Source: Paraburkholderia lycopersici (lineage in GTDB: Bacteria; Pseudomonadota; Gammaproteobacteria; Burkholderiales; Burkholderiaceae). Taken from it: a stretch of DNA of 59,108 nt. Below, piece by piece: positions 15,851 through 24,877 of this stretch. The notes below the pieces were generated by a model that did not search any database, was not told the origin of the DNA, and worked only from the letters and a program-made list of their open reading frames with translations. The stretch's first letter is position 1; each line of letters starts with the position of its first letter. A program made the translations under genes and the position numbers. The DNA lies in NCBI RefSeq assembly GCF_900096975.1, contig NZ_FMYQ01000038.1, forward strand, positions 1 through 59,108. Reading direction: 5' to 3'.

Positions 15851-17242
15851 TTATCGACGGCCGAAGTGACGTCCACCGCCGCCGCCACCGCCGCCGAACC
15901 CGCCGCCGCCAAAGTTCGCGCGAGGCGCCTGCGCCATGCCGCCGCCGCTGAAGCCGCCGCGATTCTGGAACGCTTCGCGGCTTTGCTGGCCGCGTTGCTG
16001 TTCGAGGCGCGCATTGGCGCCGTCGCCCGCGCCGCGCAACGCGTTGTCGCGGTTCATGTTCTGCGCGCGGTTGTTGAGATCGTTGGCCCGGTTCGCGTTT
16101 TGCGCGCCGTTTGCCGCGCGGTTGTTGAACGCGTTGCCGCGGTTTGCGTCGCCGTTTTGCCCGCGGTTGTTCAATTCGTTGCCACGATTGCCGTTCGGCC
16201 GCCCGCCGCCATTTGCGCCGGTGCGATTGCCGCCTTGCTGGATGTCGTGCAACCGCTCGCTCGCGTTGCCGCCCATGTTCTGGCCCGTGCGGTTTTCCAG
16301 CGTCTGCATGGCCTGCGCGCGCGACGGGTCGTAGCCGCGGTACGCGTTGCGCTGGCCGTTCATGTTCGCGTTGTTGAAGTTCTGCTGGCGACGCTCGACG
16401 TTGGCGTTGCGATTCCAGTTCGACGTTGCGTTATTCGTATTGATGCGGTTGTTGACGTTGATGTTGTTGTAGCGATTGACGTTGATGTTCACGTCGTGGT
16501 TGTTCCAGTTGAAGCCGCCCCACAGCGAGTTCGCCACCGCCACGCCCGCGCCGAACGCCAGCCCGCTCACGAAACCCGCTGCAATGGCATAGCCCGGAGG
16601 CGGCGGCATGTAGACGGGCGGATAGGCCGGATACGGCCAGGCGCCGTAAACCACGGTGGGGTTATAAGTCGGCACATAAATCACCTGCGGATTGGCCGGC
16701 TCGATCACGATGGTTTGCGTCGACGATGTGCTGGAGGCCGGTTGCACCACGACTTTCTGCTGCTCGTTCGACTTGAGGTTGCCTGCCTTCTGCGCCTGCG
16801 CGCGCAAGCGCTGCACCGAATCCATCACGTCGTTGGGCTGCGCGAGAAACGCATTGCCGATCTGCTGGACCCACTCGGGCTTCGAGGCCATCGTGGCGAG
16901 CACCTGCGGGAAGGCAACGAGCGATTGCACGCTCGGGTCCCACGGTTCGGAAGCCACGGCCTTCACGGCCGCGTCGCCCTGCAGGTTCGGATTGGACTTC
17001 GCCCACGCGGCGGCCGCCTGCACGTCCTGTGGAAACGTGGCGGCCATGAGCACCTGCGCGAGCAGCGCGTCGGGATAGAGCGCGACAGGTGCAGTGAGCG
17101 AATCGAGCTGCTGGTTCGAAAGGTGGCCCGCGTTCTGGGCCGACGCGGGCGTGGGTTCAGGCAGTCCGACGAAAAGCGGCGCGCCCGCGAGCGCGGCGCA
17201 CACGAGCCAGGCAAGACGCTGGCTTGCACCGGATGTTTTCAC
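15851..17242 (-). CDS. DUF3300 family exported protein with Asn-rich repeats
   Basis: A 463-residue exported protein. It starts at a GTG with GGGAGGAAT upstream and has a signal peptide ending near ASAQ. The DUF3300 domain (about 40-200) contains LTAPVALYPDALLAQVLMA and NPQVIYVPTYNPTVVYG. A proline/glycine-rich hydrophobic segment follows. From about 245 to the end comes a very Asn/Arg-rich low-complexity tail with repeated NRGN...LNNR-type units, closing in a Gly-rich GGGFGGGGGGGGRHFGRR. It is the first gene of a two-gene unit with DUF2950. The function is unknown; such pairs are thought to act at the cell surface. Confidence 0.85.
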   Translation of the reverse strand: MKTSGASQRLAWLVCAALAGAPLFVGLPEPTPASAQNAGHLSNQQLDSLTAPVALYPDALLAQVLMAATFPQDVQAAAAWAKSNPNLQGDAAVKAVASEPWDPSVQSLVAFPQVLATMASKPEWVQQIGNAFLAQPNDVMDSVQRLRAQAQKAGNLKSNEQQKVVVQPASSTSSTQTIVIEPANPQVIYVPTYNPTVVYGAWPYPAYPPVYMPPPPGYAIAAGFVSGLAFGAGVAVANSLWGGFNWNNHDVNINVNRYNNINVNNRINTNNATSNWNRNANVERRQQNFNNANMNGQRNAYRGYDPSRAQAMQTLENRTGQNMGGNASERLHDIQQGGNRTGANGGGRPNGNRGNELNNRGQNGDANRGNAFNNRAANGAQNANRANDLNNRAQNMNRDNALRGAGDGANARLEQQRGQQSREAFQNRGGFSGGGMAQAPRANFGGGGFGGGGGGGGRHFGRR

Positions 17243-17481
17243 GTGATTCCTCCCGCTTACGGAACGATGTGCCGATAGGTGCAGCGACCGGATATTTGCA
17301 AACCATCCGATTAAAAATGCTACGGGGTGCTACATAAAATAAGAGAGCGGGCCTTGCGGTGTCAATGAAAGACAAGGTTGCAGCACCATGATTACGCGAC
17401 GCGCATCAATCGCGAACGAAACGACATCGAGCGCAACAATCGGCGCATTCGCGACAGCCGCATCAATCGCCGGCGTATCGG

Positions 17482-18840
17482 TCAGATCGCCCTGGAATGC
17501 GCCTGCGACTCGTGCGCACCCAGGTGCATGCGCACAAACCCCACATGTTCGCGCAGCACGTAAAACGCATCGGCATACGCGAGCGGCATGCGTAACGTGT
17601 TGAGCGAACGCTCGATCTCGTCGAGCTCATCGAGGAGCACGCGGCGTTGTTCTTCGTTCGTATGCTTGAGCGCGTCGCGCTCGATCGCGATGAGCGCGCC
17701 GTAGTAGCGATAAATGCGCGAACGCACGCGCCATCGATACAACGCCGGTATCGCGCGCAATGCGGGAATCACGAGCACCGCTACCGGCAGCAGCAGCACG
17801 AGCAGGCGATCCGTCACGCTTGCGAGCCAGAACGGCAACGCGCGATAGAGAAAGCTCTTGCCCGACTTGTAATAGCGCATAGCGTCTTCGCTGATGCGAA
17901 AATCGTGCACCGCCGGGCTCGGAAATTCGCCTTCTCGCTGCATGAGTCCAGGCGCGCCGTTCACCTCGCCCGCTGCTTCGATGAGCAGGTCGGAAAGCGC
18001 CGGATGCAGCGTGTCGCGCGCAACGAGTTCCACGGTCGGGCCGATGAGATGCACGGTTTCGCGCGGCTGCCGTCTGCGAAGGTCGAGCACGCCGGGCGGC
18101 AGGTCGATGTCTTCGAGGTAGGGAAAAAGCCGCGTATAGGCCGCAGCTTCGTCGAAACTCATCACCGAAACGCCGGGTATGTCGAGCAGACGCAGCATGA
18201 GCGTGCGCGTGGTCGAATCGCCGCTCAGCATGGCCGCTTCGACGCGACCGGAAACGAGCGCCGTAGCCGCCTCCATGCCGTCGAGCGGCAAGAACGTGGA
18301 GTCGCCGCCCGGCTCGATGCCGTTCGCGGCGAGCAGCTTGAGCGCGAGCTCGCGCGTGCCGCTGCCCACGCGGCCGATGGCGATGCGCTTGCCGTCGAGG
18401 TCGGAGAGTTGCGTGAGGCCCGAGCCGCGATAGAACACGACGATGGGCAAATAGGCCACGTTGCCGAGCGACATGAGCGAGCGCGTATCCGCGCCGTCGG
18501 CCACGCCGCCCTGCACGAACGCGAGATCCACGTGCGCCTTCGGATCGAGCAGGCGCTGCAGGTTCTGCACCGAGCCGTCCGATTCGAGAATCTTCAGCTT
18601 CACGCCGTTGCGCGCGAGGATCCTGCGATAGGCCTCGGCCATCTGCATGAAGGAGCTGTCGGCGGGACCCGCGCTGATCGTGATCGTGCGCGGCGGCGCC
18701 GGGTCGACGAGCCAGAAGACCAGACCGATGACGACTGCGCAGAACGCCGCTACGGGCAGCGTGGTCAGCAGGACATCGCGCCAGGCGGGATGCGCGTGGT
18801 CACGCAGAAAATTGGGCGGCGGCGGTCGATGTCGTCTCAT
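17482..18840 (-). CDS. Membrane-tethered TAXI-family substrate-binding protein
   Basis: About 452 residues from the ATG at 18840 (MRRHRPPPPNF). A GTG at 18882, which overlaps the stop of a small upstream frame as GTGA, would give 466 residues and cannot be excluded. TM1 is at about 22-45. A TAXI/TRAP binding domain follows (TITISAGPADSSFMQMAEAY..., DLAFVQGGVADG, GRVGSGTRELALKLLAANGI). A second hydrophobic segment (LLVLLLPVAVLVIPAL) and a helical, charged C-terminus end the protein. TAXI proteins normally work with a fused DctQM transporter, but none is encoded nearby, so this anchored form may be a sensor or auxiliary protein. Ligand unknown. Confidence 0.8.
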   Translation of the reverse strand: MRRHRPPPPNFLRDHAHPAWRDVLLTTLPVAAFCAVVIGLVFWLVDPAPPRTITISAGPADSSFMQMAEAYRRILARNGVKLKILESDGSVQNLQRLLDPKAHVDLAFVQGGVADGADTRSLMSLGNVAYLPIVVFYRGSGLTQLSDLDGKRIAIGRVGSGTRELALKLLAANGIEPGGDSTFLPLDGMEAATALVSGRVEAAMLSGDSTTRTLMLRLLDIPGVSVMSFDEAAAYTRLFPYLEDIDLPPGVLDLRRRQPRETVHLIGPTVELVARDTLHPALSDLLIEAAGEVNGAPGLMQREGEFPSPAVHDFRISEDAMRYYKSGKSFLYRALPFWLASVTDRLLVLLLPVAVLVIPALRAIPALYRWRVRSRIYRYYGALIAIERDALKHTNEEQRRVLLDELDEIERSLNTLRMPLAYADAFYVLREHVGFVRMHLGAHESQAHSRAI

Positions 18841-18878
18841 GAGAACGCGGCGGCAAGCGTCAGACTCCGAGAGCCTGG

Positions 18879-19082
18879 TCACATGACAGGCCCGGCGTTC
18901 TCATGATGCCATTTTCGCGCCAGATCTGATCGCTGGCTTGCCGCCGTGCGCGAAGCGCTCACGACCCCCCGATACCGTAAGCCGCGCGTCAGCCACGCCT
19001 CCCTCGTGAGCATGAACAGCTCGGCCTGCCGCAGCGCAAAACGGTTGCATTCCTCGCGCGTTACCCGCTTTGTCGCCGTCAT
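18879..19082 (-). CDS. Possible small protein coupled to the TAXI gene
   Basis: A 67-residue frame (MTATKRVTREECNRFALRQ...) with GAGGACGACG just before its ATG. Its TGA overlaps a GTG of the next gene (GTGA). These two translation signals are the main support; no family is recognised, it has no signal peptide, and it is rich in Arg. It sits next to gene remnants at 19.1-19.4 kb, so it could itself be debris. Treat as tentative. Confidence 0.35.
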   Translation of the reverse strand: MTATKRVTREECNRFALRQAELFMLTREAWLTRGLRYRGVVSASRTAASQRSDLARKWHHENAGPVM

Positions 19083-19124
19083 CGTCGTCCTCGCCCCTTC
19101 AGTCGGCCCGAAGTGGCACGGCCG

Positions 19125-19193
19125 TCATACTTTCCCGAAGGCGAGCGCGATACCCTGGCCGCCGCCGACGCAAAGCGTCACGTCGCCTTCGAG
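19125..19193 (-). pseudogene. Remnant of a thiolase C-terminus
   Basis: Read on the minus strand, the sequence gives LEGDVTLCVGGGQGIALAFG-KV-stop. Acetyl-CoA acetyltransferases end in a motif of this kind (TLCxGGGQGxALA), just before the stop. Only about 22 codons remain, and a TAG (19194-19196) precedes them in frame. The rest of the gene is absent, so this is a 3' fragment left by deletion. Confidence 0.75.
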
Positions 19194-19195
19194 CT

Positions 19196-19415
19196 AGCGT
19201 GTCTGCGATCTCGCCGGCGCACGCGAAGTGGATAACGCCCGCAACGTTACGGCGCGGCCGTGAAATCCGCCCGGTTCGGCTGCGCGAACCGCCTTCATCG
19301 TTTCGGGCGCAAGGTCCGCGAACTTGCCCGCCAGCGTGTGCGCGGCAAGACAGTAGTCGCAACCCGCCACGTCGCTCGCCGCGAGTTCGATCGCTTCGAT
19401 GCGACGCCTCGACGT
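19196..19415 (-). pseudogene. Remnant of a carboxymuconolactone-decarboxylase/AhpD-like gene
   Basis: On the minus strand one frame reads IEAIELAASDVAGCDYCLAA, then HTLAGKFADLAPETMKAVRAAEPGG. This carries the Cys-x2-Cys-x3-His redox motif (CDYCLAAH) of the AhpD/CMD fold. The likely continuation IHFACAGEIADT is in another frame, so a frameshift is present, and the N-terminal half is missing or unrecognisable. The frame stops at the TAG that abuts the thiolase fragment. Non-functional. Confidence 0.7.
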
Positions 19416-19521
19416 TGGGCTTGTATATGTATATGCGCAGGTCAGCCGGTAATCGAACCTCGAACAAGCTTGCGCGCGGCATCACACTCTGGCCGCGCCG
19501 GCCATAACCACCTCACAGCCT

Positions 19522-20451
19522 TCATTCAGTCTTCGGCTTCGGGGGCGCCTCGCGCATCATACCGTCGAAAAACGCCGTGGCGTGGTCGATAAACGCGCGC
19601 ACCTTCGCGGGCAGCAGCGTGCGCGTGGTGTAGGCGAGGCGAATCTCGATCTGCATGTCGACGATCGGGTAGCCGTCGAGCAGCGTCACGAGCTTGCCCG
19701 CCTCCAGTTCCTCCCTCACGAGCGCGGTGGGAAGAATGCCGATGCCGAAGCCTTCCAGCACCATCTCGCGGTTGAACTCCGGGTTGTTCGAGGCGATCTC
19801 GTGACGCAGCGGGATGACGATTTCCTCGTCGCCCTCGCGAAAGGCGATGGAGGGCTTGCGCATGGAAGGCGGCATCGGCACGAACACATGGTTGGCGAGG
19901 TCGGCGGGACGCTTCGGCGTGGAATGGGCGGCTAGATAGGCGGGCGTCGTGACGAGCGCGAGCGGAATGCGTTCGAGCAGTCGCGTGACAGTGGAGTCGT
20001 TGTTGAGCATGAACGGCAGCACGAGGCCGAGGTCGTAGCCGTCTGCGATCAGGTCGACGGGGCGCTCGGTGAGAATGACGTCGAGCGTCACTTTCGGGTG
20101 CGCGCGCTTGAAGCTCGCGATGAGCGGCACGAGGCGGTTGACGGTCGCCGTGGTGTGAGCGACGAGGCGCAGCACGCCGTTCGCTTCGCGCGTTTGCACG
20201 GTGGCGTCGGCCTCGAGGGCGTCGAGGTCGTCGAGCACGCGGCAGCAGCCTTCGTAGAAGCGCTCGGCCGTCTCGGTAAGCGACACCGCGCGCGTGCTGC
20301 GGTGAAAGAGCCGGCTGCCAAGGCGCTTTTCGAGCCGCGCGATCGCGCGCGAAACGACCGGCGTGGTGAGGCTATGCATGTCCGCGGCGCGCGTGAAGCT
20401 GCGCGCCTCGACGACGGAGCGGAAAATCCGCAAGCTGTCGATATAGTCCAT
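19522..20451 (-). CDS. LysR-family transcriptional regulator
   Basis: A LysR regulator of 309 residues from the ATG at 20451 (MDYIDSLRIFRSVVEARSF); the frame is open for another 100 codons upstream but that part has no family features. The N-terminal winged helix includes VVSRAIARLEKRLGSRLFHRSTR. The effector domain from about 90 has the DGYDLGLVLP block seen in the CrgA/AaeR-like subgroup. No divergent structural gene is present: upstream is a same-strand small winged-helix gene, downstream are gene remnants. The target may therefore have been lost, or it controls genes elsewhere. Confidence 0.88.
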   Translation of the reverse strand: MDYIDSLRIFRSVVEARSFTRAADMHSLTTPVVSRAIARLEKRLGSRLFHRSTRAVSLTETAERFYEGCCRVLDDLDALEADATVQTREANGVLRLVAHTTATVNRLVPLIASFKRAHPKVTLDVILTERPVDLIADGYDLGLVLPFMLNNDSTVTRLLERIPLALVTTPAYLAAHSTPKRPADLANHVFVPMPPSMRKPSIAFREGDEEIVIPLRHEIASNNPEFNREMVLEGFGIGILPTALVREELEAGKLVTLLDGYPIVDMQIEIRLAYTTRTLLPAKVRAFIDHATAFFDGMMREAPPKPKTE

Positions 20452-20519
20452 GGTCGTGAGGCAGGTGGCGTTGGCGTAGCTTATGGCGTGGCGGGCGCGA
20501 ATCGAAGCGGGGCGCGGTG

Positions 20520-20831
20520 CTACCCCTCGCCGAACACCCCTTCGCAAAACGCGCGGCCCTCGTCGGATAGGCTTGCCGTCCCCGTTCCGTCCTCGGCGTG
20601 CGTCGTCACGACCAGGCCGCTGTCCACGAGCGCCGTCAATTGTCTGCGCAATCCGCTCATCGGCACACCGGCTTGCTTGGAAAGCCTGGCGAGCGACCAC
20701 GCGCGCGCCGGCTTCCCAGGCATTGCGCGCGCTTCGCGCTCTGCACGCCACAACTGTTCGAGCACGGCGACCAGCACAGGATCGACGCCCGCGTCGTCGG
20801 CTTCGCCATTGCGTTGTTCATCTGCGTTCAT
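20520..20831 (-). CDS. Small winged-helix DNA-binding protein
   Basis: A 103-residue protein, WSLARLSKQAGVPMSGLRRQ then LTALVDSGLVVTT, with the pattern of a MarR/ArsR-like winged helix and a short beta wing (GTGTASLSDEG). The N-terminal 20 residues are acidic. Its ATG lies inside the end of the MocR gene (14-base overlap), so the two are translated together. The effector and targets are unknown; the neighbourhood (MocR, YdeP-like oxidoreductase) suggests a role linked to that enzyme. Confidence 0.72.
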   Translation of the reverse strand: MNADEQRNGEADDAGVDPVLVAVLEQLWRAEREARAMPGKPARAWSLARLSKQAGVPMSGLRRQLTALVDSGLVVTTHAEDGTGTASLSDEGRAFCEGVFGEG

Positions 20832-22305
20832 CGTCCGCCTCCTTGCTCATCTTCGCGACCATCTCGCCGAGCGTCTTCAGCGCCGCCTCGGTCTGCGCGG
20901 TCCATGGGTAGCTGTAGTTCAGCCGAATGTAATGGTGATACTCGTTGCGCATCGAAAACATGTAGCCGGGCCCGATGGTAATGCCCTGCGCGAGCGCCGC
21001 CTGATAGAGCCGCATCGAATCGACGCGCGGCGGCAATTCCACCCACAGCACGTAGCCGCCCTGCGGCTCGGACGTGCGCGTGCCCGCAGGAAAGAAGCGC
21101 TCGACCATCGCGCGCATGAGCCGGGCCTGTTGGCGATAAAAGCGCCGCACGCGGCGCAGATGCCGATCATAGCCGTCGTGACGCAGATAATCGGCGAGCG
21201 CTACCTGCGGCACGGAAGCCGTGGTGAGCGTATTGAGGAACTTGAGCTTCTCGACCTGCGCGCGATAGCGTCCCGGCAGCGCCCAGCCAATACGATAGGA
21301 TGCCGAAAGACTTTTCGAAAACGACGCGCAATGCAACACGAGGCCGCGCGTGTCGAACTGCTTGAGCGTGGAAGGCCGCGTCTCTCCGAAGTAAAGCTCC
21401 TGATAGACGTCGTTCTCGATAACGGGCAGGTCGTGCGTCCCGGCAATCGCGACGAGCCGCGCCTTGTGCGCGTCGGGCATGCGAAAACCGAGCGGATTCT
21501 GGAAGTTCGGCATCACCATGCAGGCGGCCACTTTCTGGCGCGCGAGCACGCGCTCGAGCGCGTCGAGGTCGATGCCGGTGTCCGCGTGCGTACTCACTTC
21601 GATGGCGCGCATGCCAAGGCGCTCGATGGCGTGCAGCATCGCGTAGTAGGTGGGCGATTCCACGGCCACCGTGTCGCCCGGCTTCGCCACGGCCTGCAGA
21701 CTCAGGTTGATCGCCTCCGTCGCGCCCACGGTAATGACGATTTCCTCGGGATCGACGCCGACGCCGTTTTCCGCGTAGCGCCGCGCGATCTGGCGAATCA
21801 GTTCGGGATTGCCGGGCGGCAGATCGTCGATCAGATTCCAGCTCGCGTGGCGGCGGGCGATGGCGTTCGCGTACTGGTTGATGCGCCGCCAGGGGAACAG
21901 CGCCGGGTCAGGATACGGCGAGCCGAGCGGCACCGCGTCCTGCGCGCCAATGCTGCGCAGGGTGGAAAGCACGAGGCGGCTCACGTCCACGTTGGCCGGC
22001 ACGGGCTGCCTCGGCGCGCTCGCGCGGCGCGGCTTGCCTGTGAGCATGGCGTGGGCGCTCTCGTTGCCTGGCGTGCGGCGCCCGTGCGAGGCATCCATGC
22101 GCATCCGCACGAAATAGCCCGATTGCGGCCGCGACTCGATCACGCTGCGGCTCTCGAGCAGCGCGTAGGCGTGCAGCACCGTCTTGATGCTCACGCCGTA
22201 TTGCTGGCTCGCGCGGCGCACGGAGAGGATGCGCTCGCCGGGGCCGAACACGCCGCGCCGCACGGCGGCTTCGATATCGTCGGCGAGTTGTTCGTATCGG
22301 GTCAC
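20818..22305 (-). CDS. MocR-type (GntR-aminotransferase fusion) transcriptional regulator
   Basis: About 495 residues from a GTG at 22305 (MTRYEQLADDIEAAVRRG). The GntR winged helix (1-65) contains SVRRASQQYGVSIKTVLHAY and SRPQSGYFVR. A linker leads to a fold-type I aminotransferase domain from about 110 with Asn270 in NFQNPLG and the PLP-binding Lys331 in SFSKSLSASYRIGW. Such regulators sense PLP or an amino compound. It is divergent from the ydeP-like gene across about 180 bases and may control it. No obvious ribosome site was seen, so the exact start is uncertain. Confidence 0.9.
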   Translation of the reverse strand: MTRYEQLADDIEAAVRRGVFGPGERILSVRRASQQYGVSIKTVLHAYALLESRSVIESRPQSGYFVRMRMDASHGRRTPGNESAHAMLTGKPRRASAPRQPVPANVDVSRLVLSTLRSIGAQDAVPLGSPYPDPALFPWRRINQYANAIARRHASWNLIDDLPPGNPELIRQIARRYAENGVGVDPEEIVITVGATEAINLSLQAVAKPGDTVAVESPTYYAMLHAIERLGMRAIEVSTHADTGIDLDALERVLARQKVAACMVMPNFQNPLGFRMPDAHKARLVAIAGTHDLPVIENDVYQELYFGETRPSTLKQFDTRGLVLHCASFSKSLSASYRIGWALPGRYRAQVEKLKFLNTLTTASVPQVALADYLRHDGYDRHLRRVRRFYRQQARLMRAMVERFFPAGTRTSEPQGGYVLWVELPPRVDSMRLYQAALAQGITIGPGYMFSMRNEYHHYIRLNYSYPWTAQTEAALKTLGEMVAKMSKEADDERR

Positions 22306-22488
22306 GTTCGATTGAGCGAAAAGATTAGACCGCGCGAGCGGTGTCGATCCCCGCAAGTCTATGACAAAACGCCGCAACTGTATCCCTTGTCTTTTGGTTT
22401 TTCTGTGATCTCCGGGAGCACAGGAACACAGTAGCCTTGGCTCATCGGGCAAACCGCCCTTCGCATCGAAAGCCAACCGCACCACATC

Positions 22489-24816
22489 ATGAAGAAGCCG
22501 CAAGGTCGCATCGAGCCGTATCACCACCCCGCCGCCGGCTGGGGCGCGCTCAAGCAGGTCGCCATCAACCTCATCAAGGAAAAGGTGACGGGCGGCAATT
22601 ACCGCACGCTGCTCAAGCAGAACCAGCCCGACGGCTTCGACTGCCCCGGCTGCGCGTGGCCCGACCGCGAGCACGCCTCGACGTTCGAGTTCTGCGAGAA
22701 CGGCGTAAAGGCCGTCGCGGCGGAAGCGACGAGCAAGCGCGTGACGCCCGGGTTCTTCGCGCAGCACACGGTCAGCGAGCTGATGGCGCAAACGGACTAC
22801 GAGCTGGAGCAGCACGGCCGCCTCACCGATCCGCTCGTCTACGACGCCCTGCAGGACCGCTACGTGCCGATCGAATGGGACGCCGCGTTCGAGCTGATCG
22901 CGAAGCACCTCAAGGCGCTCGACGATCCGAACCGCGCCGCGTTCTACACCTCGGGCCGCGCGAGCAACGAAGCCGCGTTCCTCTACCAGCTATTCGTGCG
23001 CATGTACGGCACGAACAACTTCCCCGACTGCTCGAACATGTGCCACGAAGCCACGAGCCGCGGGCTGCCGGGCACGGTGGGCATCGGCAAGGGCACGGTC
23101 ACGCTCGACGACTTCGAGCACGCCGACACGCTGCTCATCTTCGGCCAGAATCCCGCGACGAACCACCCGCGTATGCTCGGCGAACTGCGCGAATGCGCGA
23201 AGCGCGGCGCGACCATCGTCTCGATCAATCCGCTCAAGGAGCGCGGGCTGGAGCGTTTCGCGAGCCCGCAGCACACGCTCGACATGCTCTCGCCCAAGGG
23301 CGTGCAGATCAGTTCGGTGTTCATCCGTCCGCGCGTGGGCGGCGACTTCGCGCTCATCAAGGGCGTGGCCAAGCGCGTGATCGAACTCGACGACGATGCG
23401 CTCGTCAACGGCATCGAACGCGTGCTCGACGTCGATTTCATCGCGCAGCATACGGTGGACTTCGACGCATTCGCCGCCGACCTGCGCGCGGAATCGTGGG
23501 ACACGATCGTCGCCGAAGCAGGCGTGCCGCTCGAAGACGTGCTCAAGCTCGCCGACATCTACGTGAAGGGGAAGGCCGTCATCTCGACGTGGGGCATGGG
23601 CCTCACGCAGCACAAGAATTCGGTTCCGACGATCCAGCTGCTGTCGAACCTCATGATGATGCGCGGGAACATCGGCCGGCGCGGCGCGGGCCTGTGCCCC
23701 GTGCGCGGCCATTCGAACGTGCAGGGCGACCGCACGGTGGGCATCGAGGAGAAGCCGACCCCGGCGTTCCTCGACCGTCTCGGCCAGGCCTACGATTTCG
23801 AGCCGCCGCGCAAGCACGGCTACGACGTCGTGGAGACGATCCACGCGATGCTCGAAGGCCATGTGAAGGTGTTCATCGGTCTCGGCGGCAACTTCTCGAT
23901 CGCCACGCCCGACACGCCGCGCACGTGGGACGCGATGCGCGCCTGCGCGCTCACGGTACACGTGACGACGAAGCTCAACCGCAGCCACCTGATCCACGGC
24001 CGCGACGCGCTGATCCTGCCCACGCTCGGGCGCACCGAAATCGACCTGCAGAACGGCGTGCCGCAGGGCGTGAGCGTCGAGGATTCGATGAGCATGGTGC
24101 ACATCTCGTACGGCATGAACCGGCCCGCCTCGCCGAACCTGCTTTCGGAGATCGCGATCGTCGCGCGCATGGCGCACGCCACGCTCGGCAGCGAGAAGGT
24201 GGACTGGCTCGGCCTCGCCGCCGACTACGCGAAGATCCGCGACGGCATCGAAAAAGTATTCGACGGCTTCGAGAACTACAACGAGCGCCTGAAGCATCCG
24301 GGCGGCTTCCACCTCGGCGTGGCCTCGCGCGAGCGCGTGTGGAAAACGCCGAGCGGCAAGGCGCAGTTCGTCGTGCATCCGATCGCGCTCGACACGCCGA
24401 TCCACCGCGCGCGCGCCGCGCACGGCGAGCGCCTCATGACGCTCATGACCACGCGCTCGCACGATCAGTACAACACCACGATCTACGGTCTCGACGACCG
24501 CTATCGCGGCGTGTACGGCCTGCGCCGCGTGCTGTTCGCGAACCGCGACGACCTGACGATGCTCGGCTTCGAGCCGGGCCAGCACGTGGACATCACGAGC
24601 GTCTGGGACGACGGCGTCGAACGGCACGTCGAGGACTTCCTGCTCGTGGAATACGACATTCCGCGCGGCTGCCTCGGCGCGTACTACCCGGAGACGAACC
24701 CGCTCGTGCCGCTTTCGTCGGTCGCGGACGGCGCGGGCACGCCCACGTCGAAATCGATTCCGGTGCTGTTGAGCCCCGCCCGAGCTTACGCCGACACCCC
24801 GGCCATCGCAGCCTGA
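22489..24816 (+). CDS. FdhF/YdeP-family molybdopterin oxidoreductase
   Basis: A 775-residue molybdenum enzyme of the YdeP (formate-dehydrogenase-H-like) family. It carries a lone CPGC pair (Cys52, Cys55) near the N-terminus instead of the full four-cysteine [4Fe-4S] motif of true formate dehydrogenases. The active-site region reads NFPDCSNMCHEATSRGL. Bis-MGD contact blocks are LIFGQNPATNHPRM, GLCPVRGHSNVQGDR and RSHDQYNTTIYG. No Tat signal is seen, so it is cytosolic. The reaction is not established; E. coli YdeP is linked to acid resistance. The gene is divergent from a MocR regulator. Confidence 0.88.
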   Translation: MKKPQGRIEPYHHPAAGWGALKQVAINLIKEKVTGGNYRTLLKQNQPDGFDCPGCAWPDREHASTFEFCENGVKAVAAEATSKRVTPGFFAQHTVSELMAQTDYELEQHGRLTDPLVYDALQDRYVPIEWDAAFELIAKHLKALDDPNRAAFYTSGRASNEAAFLYQLFVRMYGTNNFPDCSNMCHEATSRGLPGTVGIGKGTVTLDDFEHADTLLIFGQNPATNHPRMLGELRECAKRGATIVSINPLKERGLERFASPQHTLDMLSPKGVQISSVFIRPRVGGDFALIKGVAKRVIELDDDALVNGIERVLDVDFIAQHTVDFDAFAADLRAESWDTIVAEAGVPLEDVLKLADIYVKGKAVISTWGMGLTQHKNSVPTIQLLSNLMMMRGNIGRRGAGLCPVRGHSNVQGDRTVGIEEKPTPAFLDRLGQAYDFEPPRKHGYDVVETIHAMLEGHVKVFIGLGGNFSIATPDTPRTWDAMRACALTVHVTTKLNRSHLIHGRDALILPTLGRTEIDLQNGVPQGVSVEDSMSMVHISYGMNRPASPNLLSEIAIVARMAHATLGSEKVDWLGLAADYAKIRDGIEKVFDGFENYNERLKHPGGFHLGVASRERVWKTPSGKAQFVVHPIALDTPIHRARAAHGERLMTLMTTRSHDQYNTTIYGLDDRYRGVYGLRRVLFANRDDLTMLGFEPGQHVDITSVWDDGVERHVEDFLLVEYDIPRGCLGAYYPETNPLVPLSSVADGAGTPTSKSIPVLLSPARAYADTPAIAA

Positions 24817-24877
24817 GCATCGGCGGTTCGTTCGCGCGCCCCGGCCATCGCGCCTGGGCCGTCCGCATTCGCGGCAG

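Noticed and set aside
20098..22434. A 778-codon plus-strand frame
   Set aside because: It is antisense to the MocR, small winged-helix and LysR genes, which have clear domains.
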